DNA from: Planctomycetia bacterium
GTDB lineage: Bacteria; Planctomycetota; UBA8108; SXIK01
Assembly (NCBI GenBank): GCA_005772855.1
Contig: SXIK01000174.1
Span: 1 to 48,065 of the forward strand
DNA: 48,065 nucleotides
Reading direction: 5' to 3'
Positions 8,127 through 17,700 of this stretch are shown here, one piece after another. The first letter of the stretch is position 1; the number at the start of each line of letters is the position of its first letter. Both the position numbers and the translations under genes were made by a program. The notes beneath the pieces are model-generated. The model saw only the letters and a program-made list of their open reading frames with translations, did not search any database and was not told the DNA's origin.

Positions 8127-11100
8127 ATGTCATTTGTCCTACCCATTTTTCCTGAAGGCAGCCTGTCCGGATCTGTCATCACGACTGTATGGATTGGTAT
8201 TTTCGTTCTATGCCTTTTTAATCTGAGGTTTGGGTGGACGCTTTCGGGCCTTGTGATCCCTGGCTACATCGTTCCGTTGCTCATGGTGAAGCCACTGGCT
8301 GCTCTTGTGGTGTGCGGCGAGGGAGTGATTACATATCTGATTGTCTATTGGTTCACGCGGCTCTGTGTTGCCACCGGCCTGGGCTCGAGCTTCTTCGGGC
8401 GGGACAGATTTTTTGCGCTGGTGCTCACCAGTATTGGTGTTCGGGTTCTCCTGGACGGTTACCTTCTCCCATACCTGAGCACCCTCGCAACATCGACCTG
8501 GCTAGTCCAGTTTGATCTGGCCAATAACCTGCATAGCTTTGGACTTATTATAGTTTCGCTCATTGCGAATCAGTTCTGGAAGCCAGGACTCTCCCGTGGA
8601 CTGACTCCCATCATTGTGACTGTGGGCGTCACGTACTTTATCGTCCGTTATCCGCTCATGCACTTCACGAACTTTGCGATCGGTGGCTTCCAGTACATGT
8701 ACGAGGATATAGCTTCTTCCGTTCTGGCCAGCCCCAAGGCCTACATCATTCTGATAAGCACTGCATTCATCGCTTCCAGACTCAATCTCTACTATTCCTG
8801 GGACTTCAACGGGATTCTCATCCCGTCTCTCATCGCGATCCAGTGGTACGAGCCCTTGAAGGTCCTCACCTCTTTCGTGGAAGGCTGGATCATCTTCCTT
8901 GCTTGCAGCCAACTACTCAAGCTCAAGTGGTTCAAGGAAACGACGATCGAGGGCGCACGGAAGATCATCCTCTTCTTTAACGTTTCCTTTGCATACAAGA
9001 TGCTCCTTGGGCACATCTTGGGTCGTATATTCCCCGGGCTTCAGGTGAGCGACTGCTTCGGCTTCGGATACCTGCTGCCAAGTCTGCTCGCGATGAAGAT
9101 GCACGACAAGGCCATCCCAGTCCGTATCACACGCACCACCCTGCAGGCATCCATTGTGGGAGCTGCCTTTGCTGGTGTCGTTGGGTTCATGCTCACGTTT
9201 CTTCCCCAGGGCTGGATCTCCAATCTTGCGACTACTGATGTCGTCCACGGTGAGGAACCTGTCGACAGCCGGCAGACGCTGGTCGAGAAGCTGCGAGAAG
9301 ATAAGGTGCTGCTCTACGAGCGTCAAAGAAGCCTCGCGGTATTGAAGCCAACACCGAGCCAGCTGGATGCTTTTGGGCTCGGGCTGCACGATATTCGGAA
9401 GTATCTCGGTGACAGAGACGCCGGAGTGCTCGAGGAGGCGCGAAAGGCTTTTCGCGCAGCCAAGTATCGCCTTGCCCGCGTGGAGAAGAGATACCTCTAC
9501 TTGAGCGAGTTGCCGCCCAGGAATGGGTGGGGTATTTTCGTAATCGACCTGGATGCTCCGCAAGGTCTGCTGGTTGAGGTGCCCGCGCCGCTTGACGAAT
9601 GGGCGACCCTCGAGTCGGGGGCCTTCTTGTTCCGGCTCCTGGGAGCACGGGCACTCGCTGTTGCAAGAGAGGGCGCCCGCTTTGAGGAGGCTGAAGGACC
9701 TGTTGCACTGGTCACGCGGCAGACTTTTTTCGATGTCTTTCATCGAATATTTTCTGGTCAAGACGTGCTGCAGGTTCGGGGATACGATGCTGCTCTGGCC
9801 CGGAAGCTTTTTGGCAGGGAGCCTGAGCGCGGTAGTCTCGAGGCTCCGGACGTCCCGGCCAGCTTGTGGGTCAAGTCAAGTCTACCCGCAAGCCTTGGAC
9901 TGAGTCGCGTCAGAAGCTTCTTGAAGGACCTCGTGGTGGAGTGGCGCAGTCCGCCTGTGAAGAACATTCAGCGAGACGCCTCGAGTTCTGGCTTCGCAGA
10001 GCTTTTTCTCAGACGTGACGAGCGGAAGCGGTTCCTGGCTCGCTGGTTCCTGGGACACTTTGAACCTGGTCTCCACGAGAAGCCTCAGATCTCGAAGGTC
10101 ATCGCCCCGGATCGCTCATTGGGCGAATGGCTTCTCGAGAGCAAGGGAGGGATTGCTCCACGCGGCTCAAATCTCTATGTCGTGCCCTCCGGCGAAAGTC
10201 TGCTCTTTTTGGATGAGGAGGTCTTGAAGCCACTGGTGAGCCTGCTGAGGGAATCCTCGAAAGGAGAAATGGATTCCAGCGAGCTTGCGACAGAAGTCGA
10301 CGCGTTACGCGGGCCTTCGCGAGCATTCAACTACGACATCTTCCTCCATCGAGATCCCAGGAGCGACGTCTCGTTTGTGGTTCTTGTTGAAGGAGAGGGA
10401 AACGGCGTACAGCAGCACTGGGGCACGTACGTCTTTCGAGTCGGGAGCTCGCAGCCCTTCGCCATCGAGATTCCGCACCCTGAATATGAGCAGAACACGA
10501 TCGAGTATGGAGTGTCTCTCTTCGAAAAGCTCCACGCCTCAGTTCTTCTCATTGCGGGTAGCCACCCGAAGTGCAACACCGATGGAAGCGCGGATGTGGT
10601 GCTGTTTGAAAACAAGGGCTCGCTTTTCAACCTTGTCCATCAAGTGATTCTCAGAGAAGGTAAGGATGACCCCTGGTGCGCCGTGCAGATTCGTGCTCTT
10701 GGTTACCGCCCCGGCGCCGGCCTTCCCGAGGCAGACGTGTTGCTTTCCTTCAGCAATGCCAGCTCGGAGGAATCCACGCTCACCGATCTGGGTAACGATC
10801 TTGCGAGGGAGATGCGTAAGGACGGCGTCTCGGTGCGTTTCGTGGACGGCAGCCGAACGACATCCGGTTACGAGGTGTTTGGTTCGGCGCAAGCCCTTTT
10901 TCTTCCGCACACACGCAACAAGGAGTGCTGTGTAGTGTGGCTTTCCCCGTTTATTCGTTGGGGCTACCGGCAGTACTCGGAAAGCTCTCTCCAGGAATCA
11001 CAGTTTGTGGCTCTGGGGATCAAGAGCTGGGAAAGTGATCTGTTCTTGGAGCTTTCAGCAAATGTGGCAACCCAGGCTGCGATACCCGAAGGTCTTCAGA

Positions 11101-11396
11101 GCGCGCTGAGGAGGTATGGAGAGACACAGGACATCAATATTCTTCACTCGATCCTGCGTGCCTGGCCCGATCTGGAGCTCAACAGGGTGACGGAAAAGAG
11201 TGTGAAGCGAGCGTTTCTCCTGCTTCGTACCCCACAAGGAACTCTGCCGCTCATCATGAATCTTTCTCCGCAGTTGAAGGGTCGCCAGGAGGCGGAAGTC
11301 AGGGATTTCAGACTGTCAGCCCCACCAGGGATCGAAGAACTGAAGCGCTTCGTTGAATCCGGTGCTTCCTTTCTCACGTGGAGGCATGAAACATGA
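8127..11396 (+). CDS. Tandem PgsC/CapC-like membrane protein with large C-terminal extension
   Basis: PgsC/CapC is the polytopic partner of the poly-gamma-glutamate ligase PgsB and normally has about 150 residues. Here two copies are fused. Residues 12-180 match PgsC closely (GLVIPGYI, TYLIVYW, FGLIIVSLIANQ). Residues 205-360 repeat the pattern (FNGILIPSLIA, a helix pair, FGFGYLLPSLLA). About ten hydrophobic helices are visible to residue 360. The remaining 730 residues are soluble and hold two degenerate copies, at about 467-520 and 764-980, of the hydrolase-like domain found alone in the gene at 13873. The motif ExPHxxDD reads VEVPAP and IEIPHP in these two. The gene follows the receiver by four bases and overlaps the next by ATGA. 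Assembly or channel role for polymer transfer is inferred from the family. Confidence 0.8.
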   Translation: MSFVLPIFPEGSLSGSVITTVWIGIFVLCLFNLRFGWTLSGLVIPGYIVPLLMVKPLAALVVCGEGVITYLIVYWFTRLCVATGLGSSFFGRDRFFALVLTSIGVRVLLDGYLLPYLSTLATSTWLVQFDLANNLHSFGLIIVSLIANQFWKPGLSRGLTPIIVTVGVTYFIVRYPLMHFTNFAIGGFQYMYEDIASSVLASPKAYIILISTAFIASRLNLYYSWDFNGILIPSLIAIQWYEPLKVLTSFVEGWIIFLACSQLLKLKWFKETTIEGARKIILFFNVSFAYKMLLGHILGRIFPGLQVSDCFGFGYLLPSLLAMKMHDKAIPVRITRTTLQASIVGAAFAGVVGFMLTFLPQGWISNLATTDVVHGEEPVDSRQTLVEKLREDKVLLYERQRSLAVLKPTPSQLDAFGLGLHDIRKYLGDRDAGVLEEARKAFRAAKYRLARVEKRYLYLSELPPRNGWGIFVIDLDAPQGLLVEVPAPLDEWATLESGAFLFRLLGARALAVAREGARFEEAEGPVALVTRQTFFDVFHRIFSGQDVLQVRGYDAALARKLFGREPERGSLEAPDVPASLWVKSSLPASLGLSRVRSFLKDLVVEWRSPPVKNIQRDASSSGFAELFLRRDERKRFLARWFLGHFEPGLHEKPQISKVIAPDRSLGEWLLESKGGIAPRGSNLYVVPSGESLLFLDEEVLKPLVSLLRESSKGEMDSSELATEVDALRGPSRAFNYDIFLHRDPRSDVSFVVLVEGEGNGVQQHWGTYVFRVGSSQPFAIEIPHPEYEQNTIEYGVSLFEKLHASVLLIAGSHPKCNTDGSADVVLFENKGSLFNLVHQVILREGKDDPWCAVQIRALGYRPGAGLPEADVLLSFSNASSEESTLTDLGNDLAREMRKDGVSVRFVDGSRTTSGYEVFGSAQALFLPHTRNKECCVVWLSPFIRWGYRQYSESSLQESQFVALGIKSWESDLFLELSANVATQAAIPEGLQSALRRYGETQDINILHSILRAWPDLELNRVTEKSVKRAFLLLRTPQGTLPLIMNLSPQLKGRQEAEVRDFRLSAPPGIEELKRFVESGASFLTWRHET

Positions 11397-13876
11397 GCGC
11401 GCTTCGCTCCACCCTGAGCAGTATCGGGCGAATGGGCCTGGTTGCCCTGGCAGTCTACTCCCTACTCCCGAGCCAGGTGTCCGAGATCCTTGTGGAGAAT
11501 GGTGTTCAGGCAAAGGCCGCGAAAACTCGATCTTCGACTGGATTTGTCGTAACCGCCAGGGGCTGGACTGAGTTTGCCATCCCGCAGGAGCAGTCGCTTG
11601 TAAAGGTGGTCAGCAACGGAAACGTGTCAGAGGGAATCTACTCGATTCAGGACCTCCAGTGTGAGTATGTGCTGCGACTTGAAGTGCTTGACGGAGACCG
11701 TGTTGTCCTGAAAACCGAGGAAGCAGTGCTGCGCGCTGCTCCGCTGAGCTATCGCGACGATGTTACTGGAGCGGTCCTGCCCGTGCAGACCTACCTCGGG
11801 ATTTCACTGTTACCCCTGGGCTCTCGCACCACGATCATCAACCTTGTTGGACTTGAAACAACCGCTCGACGCCTCCGGATCTCCGTCGTCCAGAGCGATC
11901 CGCGAGTCAGGGACGTTACCCTGCGTGTTTACGCGAATCAGAAGCCTGCGGCGTACAAGCTCAGGTACCTGTGGCAGCGAATGCCGCTTGAGAAGCGTGA
12001 ACGGCTCGCTCGTGCCAGCGTTCATGCGATCGACTTCCTCAGCGACCAGGAGAAGCGCAATCTCCTGGAGAACCGTTGGGTTGCAGTTGCGCCAGTGGGT
12101 ATTGACGGCAAGGAGTTTTTTGAGCGGAAGATCTTCAGCTTGAAGGAACGCCACGATTCCCTTTCAACTGGATCCATTCTTCCCTATGGTCTTTTTGTTG
12201 GTCCCGGCACGTTGGGGACGCTCCCGATCCCTGAGGGAGGAGGATGCATCCGTCTCGAGATTCAGCGGCCCCCGGGCACGCCTCCCGCGCCCGTCGTACG
12301 CCTCTTGTGGTGGAGGCGCAATGGGCTTGACCCGGTCGAGACCGACCTGGATCTCCACGCAGAGACCTTGAGTTACAGCTTGGACCTCGATGGCGGAATC
12401 CTGGTGATTGAATCTTCTGACCCCATAGTCGTTCGTGGTTACGTGGATGGTGGGGTGAACACCACCGAGATCACACCCGAGGCCAAGTGCGCGCAGTTTT
12501 TCCGCGTTCGTGGTGGATCACCCATCGAGTTCTCCACCGTGAGCGGAAGCGAAGGCCCGGGCGTGATACGGCTCGACGTGAGGCGTGTGCCCCTTGAAGG
12601 AAAGCTCGACGTCGAGCAAGAGATCTCGCTCGCCCATGATTTTCTGGACGAGCAGGGAAAAGTGCTCGGTTCGGGGCGGCTTACTCACAGCGAACCGGAT
12701 TCGTGGTACGACCGCGTGACCGGGACGAGCAGAGTGGTTCCGGTGAGTGACGCCTCGCGACACTATTTCTCCTTTCCTGCGAGCTGCACCTCGTTCCGCA
12801 TCTACTCCAGCACCGACATCGCCTGCGTCACCGCCTACACTCGACCCAACGATCTTGTACGCAAGCTAAGGATTCCCGAGGACTACCTCCTCTTTGAGCG
12901 CCGCCAGGAGGATTCGAGGACCTGGTTCCCGTTGAGACCCCGCAGGTTCACCGAGTACCTGGCGAATGATTCCGAGGTTCTCGTGAGAACGCAGCCACGG
13001 CCTCCGGAGTTGACCGCGGGACCCGAGGCGGAAAGCTCCCACACGGAGGTCCGCACGCCCGACGGAGACGTCAACGCACTCAAGCTGCTCACCCCGGTTG
13101 ATCCCGTCGGGGCACAACCGTGGCAGGCTTCGCCGGCCTACTTCGTGAAACTCGATTCGAGGGTGCCGAGGGACCTTTACCTTGGGGACGGCAAGGGAGC
13201 ACCCTTCGTGCGGCCTCGTCTGATTTCACTACTTGAGACCGGCGGCGAGGCCCTGGTCTCGGTTCTCCTCGATGGCCGGCTGCACTTTCAATCAGCCCAG
13301 GCAAGTCGGTCGAAGGAGGAGTTATTGCCGCCGGTTTCGGAGGGTTGGCACAAGATTCATGCAGAAGCTCCTTCGGGCACGGGTTTGTACCTCAACTCGA
13401 TTCTCGTGGAGGCAGAGGAACTGTTCCTCGAGAGAACGGCGCACAGAATCGGACGGGACGGTCTCAAGTACCGAGTACTCAAGGAGACGTCGCGCCGGGA
13501 GACACTTGCGCTTCGACTCTACATGCCTTCCGTGCTTCGAGCCGAAGCAGTTGTTAGCCTCTTGCTGCGAGGGGTGAAAAAGACGGAATGCCTATCGACG
13601 GACTCCTGGACATATCTCGAAACCGTCTACGAAATCCGCGCACCGGATGCGGGCAATATCCAGGCTATCGCAGCGAATGAAGGGCCGTTCACCGGAGGCT
13701 CCTTGTTTCTCTCCTACCTGGGGACAGACCTTGCCCCGGGGTGGTACGAGATCTTCGTGCGTCTCCTGGAGGGTCCACCCTCCTGCCTGAGCGTTCTGCA
13801 CATCATTCCTGGAAAGAAGGAAGTGCGGGGCGTATCGAGCGAGGCAAGCTTCATCACTGGAGACTCTGAACCATGA
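11393..13876 (+). CDS. Large secreted protein of unknown family in the polymer operon
   Basis: I do not recognise this 827-residue protein. It begins with a basic N-terminus and a hydrophobic stretch (about 14-30) that looks like a signal peptide or anchor. The rest has alternating hydrophobic residues, many Gly/Pro turns and few helical stretches, suggesting several beta-sandwich domains. No catalytic motif, repeat ladder or metal site stands out. It overlaps both neighbours by ATGA, so its dose is tied to the PgsC-like protein before it and the hydrolase after it. A periplasmic scaffold or bridge between the inner-membrane synthase and the outer-membrane-type barrel encoded at 14754 would fit, but that is inference from position only. 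Confidence 0.7.
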   Translation: MSALRSTLSSIGRMGLVALAVYSLLPSQVSEILVENGVQAKAAKTRSSTGFVVTARGWTEFAIPQEQSLVKVVSNGNVSEGIYSIQDLQCEYVLRLEVLDGDRVVLKTEEAVLRAAPLSYRDDVTGAVLPVQTYLGISLLPLGSRTTIINLVGLETTARRLRISVVQSDPRVRDVTLRVYANQKPAAYKLRYLWQRMPLEKRERLARASVHAIDFLSDQEKRNLLENRWVAVAPVGIDGKEFFERKIFSLKERHDSLSTGSILPYGLFVGPGTLGTLPIPEGGGCIRLEIQRPPGTPPAPVVRLLWWRRNGLDPVETDLDLHAETLSYSLDLDGGILVIESSDPIVVRGYVDGGVNTTEITPEAKCAQFFRVRGGSPIEFSTVSGSEGPGVIRLDVRRVPLEGKLDVEQEISLAHDFLDEQGKVLGSGRLTHSEPDSWYDRVTGTSRVVPVSDASRHYFSFPASCTSFRIYSSTDIACVTAYTRPNDLVRKLRIPEDYLLFERRQEDSRTWFPLRPRRFTEYLANDSEVLVRTQPRPPELTAGPEAESSHTEVRTPDGDVNALKLLTPVDPVGAQPWQASPAYFVKLDSRVPRDLYLGDGKGAPFVRPRLISLLETGGEALVSVLLDGRLHFQSAQASRSKEELLPPVSEGWHKIHAEAPSGTGLYLNSILVEAEELFLERTAHRIGRDGLKYRVLKETSRRETLALRLYMPSVLRAEAVVSLLLRGVKKTECLSTDSWTYLETVYEIRAPDAGNIQAIAANEGPFTGGSLFLSYLGTDLAPGWYEIFVRLLEGPPSCLSVLHIIPGKKEVRGVSSEASFITGDSEP

Positions 13877-14757
13877 ACCCACTGTTTCGAATCGCGCAGA
13901 TAGTTGTCCTGTTTCTGTCCACTTCGGCGTCAGCGGAGACTTTGAGCGAGCTCCTGGCGAAGGGTTCCGGTGGCAAGTATGTCGAGCCTCGAAAGGAAGA
14001 GATAGCGATCGCCGAAAAAGTGTTTCATGAGGTGTTTTCGCCCACCAGGAGCCTGCCCAGGATATCGGCCCTCGGAGCCGAAATCGGTTTCGAGGTGCTG
14101 TCGGTCCACGGTGCCTCGGAGGAGTTTCTCTTCCTGCGCGAGGTGGACTCTGACAGGAGAGGCCGCGGAATGTACGTTTTCAGGACCCGTCCCACCTCGC
14201 AGCTGGTCGTGGAGGCTCCACACGCGAGCGATGATCTCCACACAGGCCTCCTCGCCGAGCTGCTTTTCCGGGAGACTGGAGCGGTGGCGGCCGCGTGGAA
14301 CACAGTAGGCCGCGATGAGCTCGTGGAGGGTACGAGAGAACAGGCCGACCTGGCGCATCTTCCGGAAAGTGTTTTCGTGGCGTTCACTCGAGCCTTTGCA
14401 GCCGCGTATCCCGGGGGCATTCTTCTCCAGCTTCACGGCTTCGCAAGAAGCCAGAGAAAGTCCGAAGCGGGTGCTCGCTCCGACGCGATCTTGAGCAACG
14501 GGACAAGGTCGCCTCCTCGGTGGCTCTCAAGCACCGCTGAGCGATTCCAGGCAAAGTATGGTGGCAAGTTCTTGGTCTACCCGAGAGATGTGAAGGAGCT
14601 TGGTGCCACCACTAACTCCCAGATGAAGGCTCTCAGAGAGGTGGGGCACACAGGCTTCTTGCATCTTGAGATGTGCCTCGAACTGCGGCAACGGCTGAAA
14701 GCGAATGAGGAGACTCGCAGAGTCTTCTGGAGCTGCCTCCCAGACAAACGGCCATGA
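13873..14757 (+). CDS. Secreted M14/PghP-like hydrolase, putative polymer-trimming enzyme
   Basis: The 294-residue product has a signal peptide (about 1-21, ending SASA). The core pattern is G-YVFR at about 99-104, then VEAPHASDD with His117 and Asp120/121, then LLQLHGF with His188, then HLEM with Glu266. Spacing and order recall zinc carboxypeptidases of the M14 clan (HxxE, a later His in a hydrophobic strand, a late catalytic Glu) and the phage poly-gamma-glutamate hydrolase PghP, but the second ligand would be Asp. This is family reasoning, not a database hit. Two worn copies of the same domain occur in the upstream PgsC-like protein. An ATGA overlap on each side puts it inside the operon. 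A role like CapD or PgdS, releasing or shortening the polymer, is inferred. Confidence 0.6.
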   Translation: MNPLFRIAQIVVLFLSTSASAETLSELLAKGSGGKYVEPRKEEIAIAEKVFHEVFSPTRSLPRISALGAEIGFEVLSVHGASEEFLFLREVDSDRRGRGMYVFRTRPTSQLVVEAPHASDDLHTGLLAELLFRETGAVAAAWNTVGRDELVEGTREQADLAHLPESVFVAFTRAFAAAYPGGILLQLHGFARSQRKSEAGARSDAILSNGTRSPPRWLSSTAERFQAKYGGKFLVYPRDVKELGATTNSQMKALREVGHTGFLHLEMCLELRQRLKANEETRRVFWSCLPDKRP

Positions 14758-17700
14758 AGCGATGGGTTGGCACGACTACATTCGCCACGTGGATCTTGGC
14801 GGCGTTGCCGGCAACCGCCGGACCGGGGAGCGGCAGATCCGCGTTCCTCGAGTCCGCCAGTGCGCAACTGCGGTGGGAGAATGTCGAGCAGGCGCCTCCA
14901 TGGGTGGCCGGTGCGCCGCCTCGATACGCGGAGCCCGAAAATCTTCACACCGTGCGCCTGGAGCCCGGGAAGAGTGTCACGATCGTGCTGGGATTGGCCA
15001 GAATACTACGCGTGCACCGGCCTGGAGCACGAATGGACGGGGCTGATCTCGCGGCATGGATCTCGGACGGGTCGGGGCTCGAGTTTGCGATGACTCCACT
15101 TGCCTCGAGCGACGCGTCCTCGCTCCTGTTCAAGCCGAACCAGCCGAAGACGTTGCTTGTGCGCCTCGTGCGGCCAGCGTCCCGGGAAGGCGCCATGGAG
15201 GTGGCCCTCTTTGTGTCGCGCGTGGAGATTCTTGCACGGACTTCAGGATTTCGCGAGCTCCTGGAGCTGCCCGCCATGCTTTCGAGCTTGCAAATTCCTG
15301 CAGGGTTCGAGCCTGAGACCTGGTGGAGAAGTCCCGGACACCCGGTGACCCTGCTTGTGAAGGGACCGGCCGAGCTCGCCCTGGAGACCCGGCTAGGCTA
15401 TCCAACTGGCGAGGCGGAGCAGCTTCAGCAGTACCGGGTACGACTTGGGATCGATGGAAAGCTCGAATCGCATGAGTTTGCCACGGGACCTGATACGCAA
15501 GGTGAGTTTTTCCTCGATGGCAACCGTGTGGCGCTGGGCCTCGAGCGAACGCTTATCCTTGGCGTTCCAGAGGGCTCTCACGAGGTGCGGATCGACGGTC
15601 CGGAGTCGCTTCTGATGAGGCTCCTCCGGCGGTCCCCCAGAGATTTTCTCCTGGAATCACCCCCGGAGCTTCCGGCCGCCGCGGCGGTCCCCGAGACGCA
15701 GGCTTTCGAGCATCTGCGCAGCGATTTTGCGGAGACAAGGCTTCTCGGGGCCATGCGCTTTCACCAGGCCGCCAGTGGACTCGCGCTCCATCCCGACGAG
15801 CGTGCGATTGCGCATAACCTTTTTCGTCGCCATACCCAGTGGAGACACCTGCTCCCGGCCGAGATGCGTACATCCGGGCCCCTGATCGCCTCATGGTTCA
15901 CAACACCTCGCCTTCTTGAGCCTGGCGAGACAAGCCGGGTCCCTTCGATCGCGCCGCAGCACCTCGCTGACGCCCGCAAAGGGTTTTCCCTCGGGCTCTT
16001 CGTCGCCGCGCCCGTATGGGGGCAGGAAGGGCACGTGTACCGGTTGCCCGTGCGGCGCTCTCCATCGCTCCTCAGAATCGTCGCCTTGAAGGACAGTGAG
16101 GGGCCGGTCCCGCCGGCCGCCGAGTGGATCGTGCAGTTTGACGCCGGAGCCCCCTTCACTCTGCGCGCCACCCGCGGACCAGATCTTCCCCCTGAGGCGT
16201 TTCAGGCAAGCCTTGCTGCTGCGGCCCAGATGGTCTCGCCGCGGTCGCTCGAAATTCCGTCGCCCATCGTTTCAGTTGCTACTGCCGAGCTATCACTCCT
16301 GCCCGGGGCGCACGAGGTCCGCGTGTGGAGTCTTTCTCGGGATGCAGTCATTCCCCTGGCGATCCAGCATCTCTCTGCCGTTGCGCCTGGATCCACCGAG
16401 CTTGAGTACTTGGAGGCTGCCAGGCGATCGCGCACGACAAGCTCACCCGGAAGCAATCTGCTCGCTGAATGGAGGCGGTGGCACCGAGGTGACCCAGCCC
16501 TCGGGCCAGAGTGGGCGGAGTTGGCTCGCGAAGCGATCCCATTGTTCCGCATCTTGAGCCAGAGCGCTCATCGGTTCGAGGCAGGATCTGCCCCTCCCGA
16601 GCCGATGACTGAGCCCACGCGCAACCTGTCTTGGGCAGGGTCGGCGGGCGAGGGTGTTGCTCAAGCCCAGCGTTTCGTGGACAGGGGCGCATGGCTTTCA
16701 GCGCTCGAGGCCTGGAGTGCCGAGATTGCACTTCGAAACCCCGAGACTTACGGTCTCGCCCGGCTAGAGCGCGCGAGGGCGCTGGAGGCTCTGGGCGAGC
16801 ATTTTCTTGCCGAGAGACAGCTTCGCGGGATATTCCTGTTCGATCGCGAGCCATGGCTTCGACAGGAGGCATGTGACCGCCTCCTTGCGATCTATGCAAG
16901 ACGCATCGACACGGATTCTCACCTGGGGCTGCTCTCCATGGCTGCACTCGAACGTGCCGAGCCGCGGACGGCTATTGAAATCGCGGAACTGCTCGCTGGC
17001 CAGGGGGAGCACGAGTTGGCGCTGCTGCTGGCGAACAGCCTCCCGGAAGAGGACCGTCCCCATGAGCTGATGGCCCGATGCGCGGCCAATAAATCGTGGT
17101 GGAGAGTCTTTGATGCGTCAGTAACCCGGATCACTGAACTTCCCAATCGAGAAAAGTGGGCTGGGATTGGAGCCGCGGCACGTGGCCATCCTGCGGAGGC
17201 CTTGTGCCACCTCGACGCTGCCGGTCAGGTGGGGGTTGAGCTCGCGCGAAGCCTGCGCGCCTCACTTGCGATCCGAAATGCTCTGGAATCCGTTGGTCTC
17301 GAGGCCCAGGGCACCCCGGGGAGCTTCCAATCCAAGGAGGCCGTGCGCGCCTGGGCTGCGTGGCGTGTCTCGTGCCCGGGACCGCATGAGTGGCGCGATG
17401 ACCCCACGCTGGTCACCGACTCTGCTGGTGGAGCCCTCGTTTACAACCCTGCCCGTGATCTCCTCCAGCAATACCACCGGGCGATTCCTTCGAGGCCCCT
17501 CAAGGCGCGGTTCGTGGGACCCGGCGTTCTGCGCATCGAGGCGAGACCGCTCCATCCGGCCGATTCCAGCTCGCCCGTCGATGATTGGATTCTTGCGCGT
17601 GAGGTCCGGTCACTCTACCCCATCGCGGTCTGCGGAAACCTACCGGCACGCGGTCTCAAGTTGATCGGAGATGAGGGACGTGTCCCGGGAGCGAAGGTCG

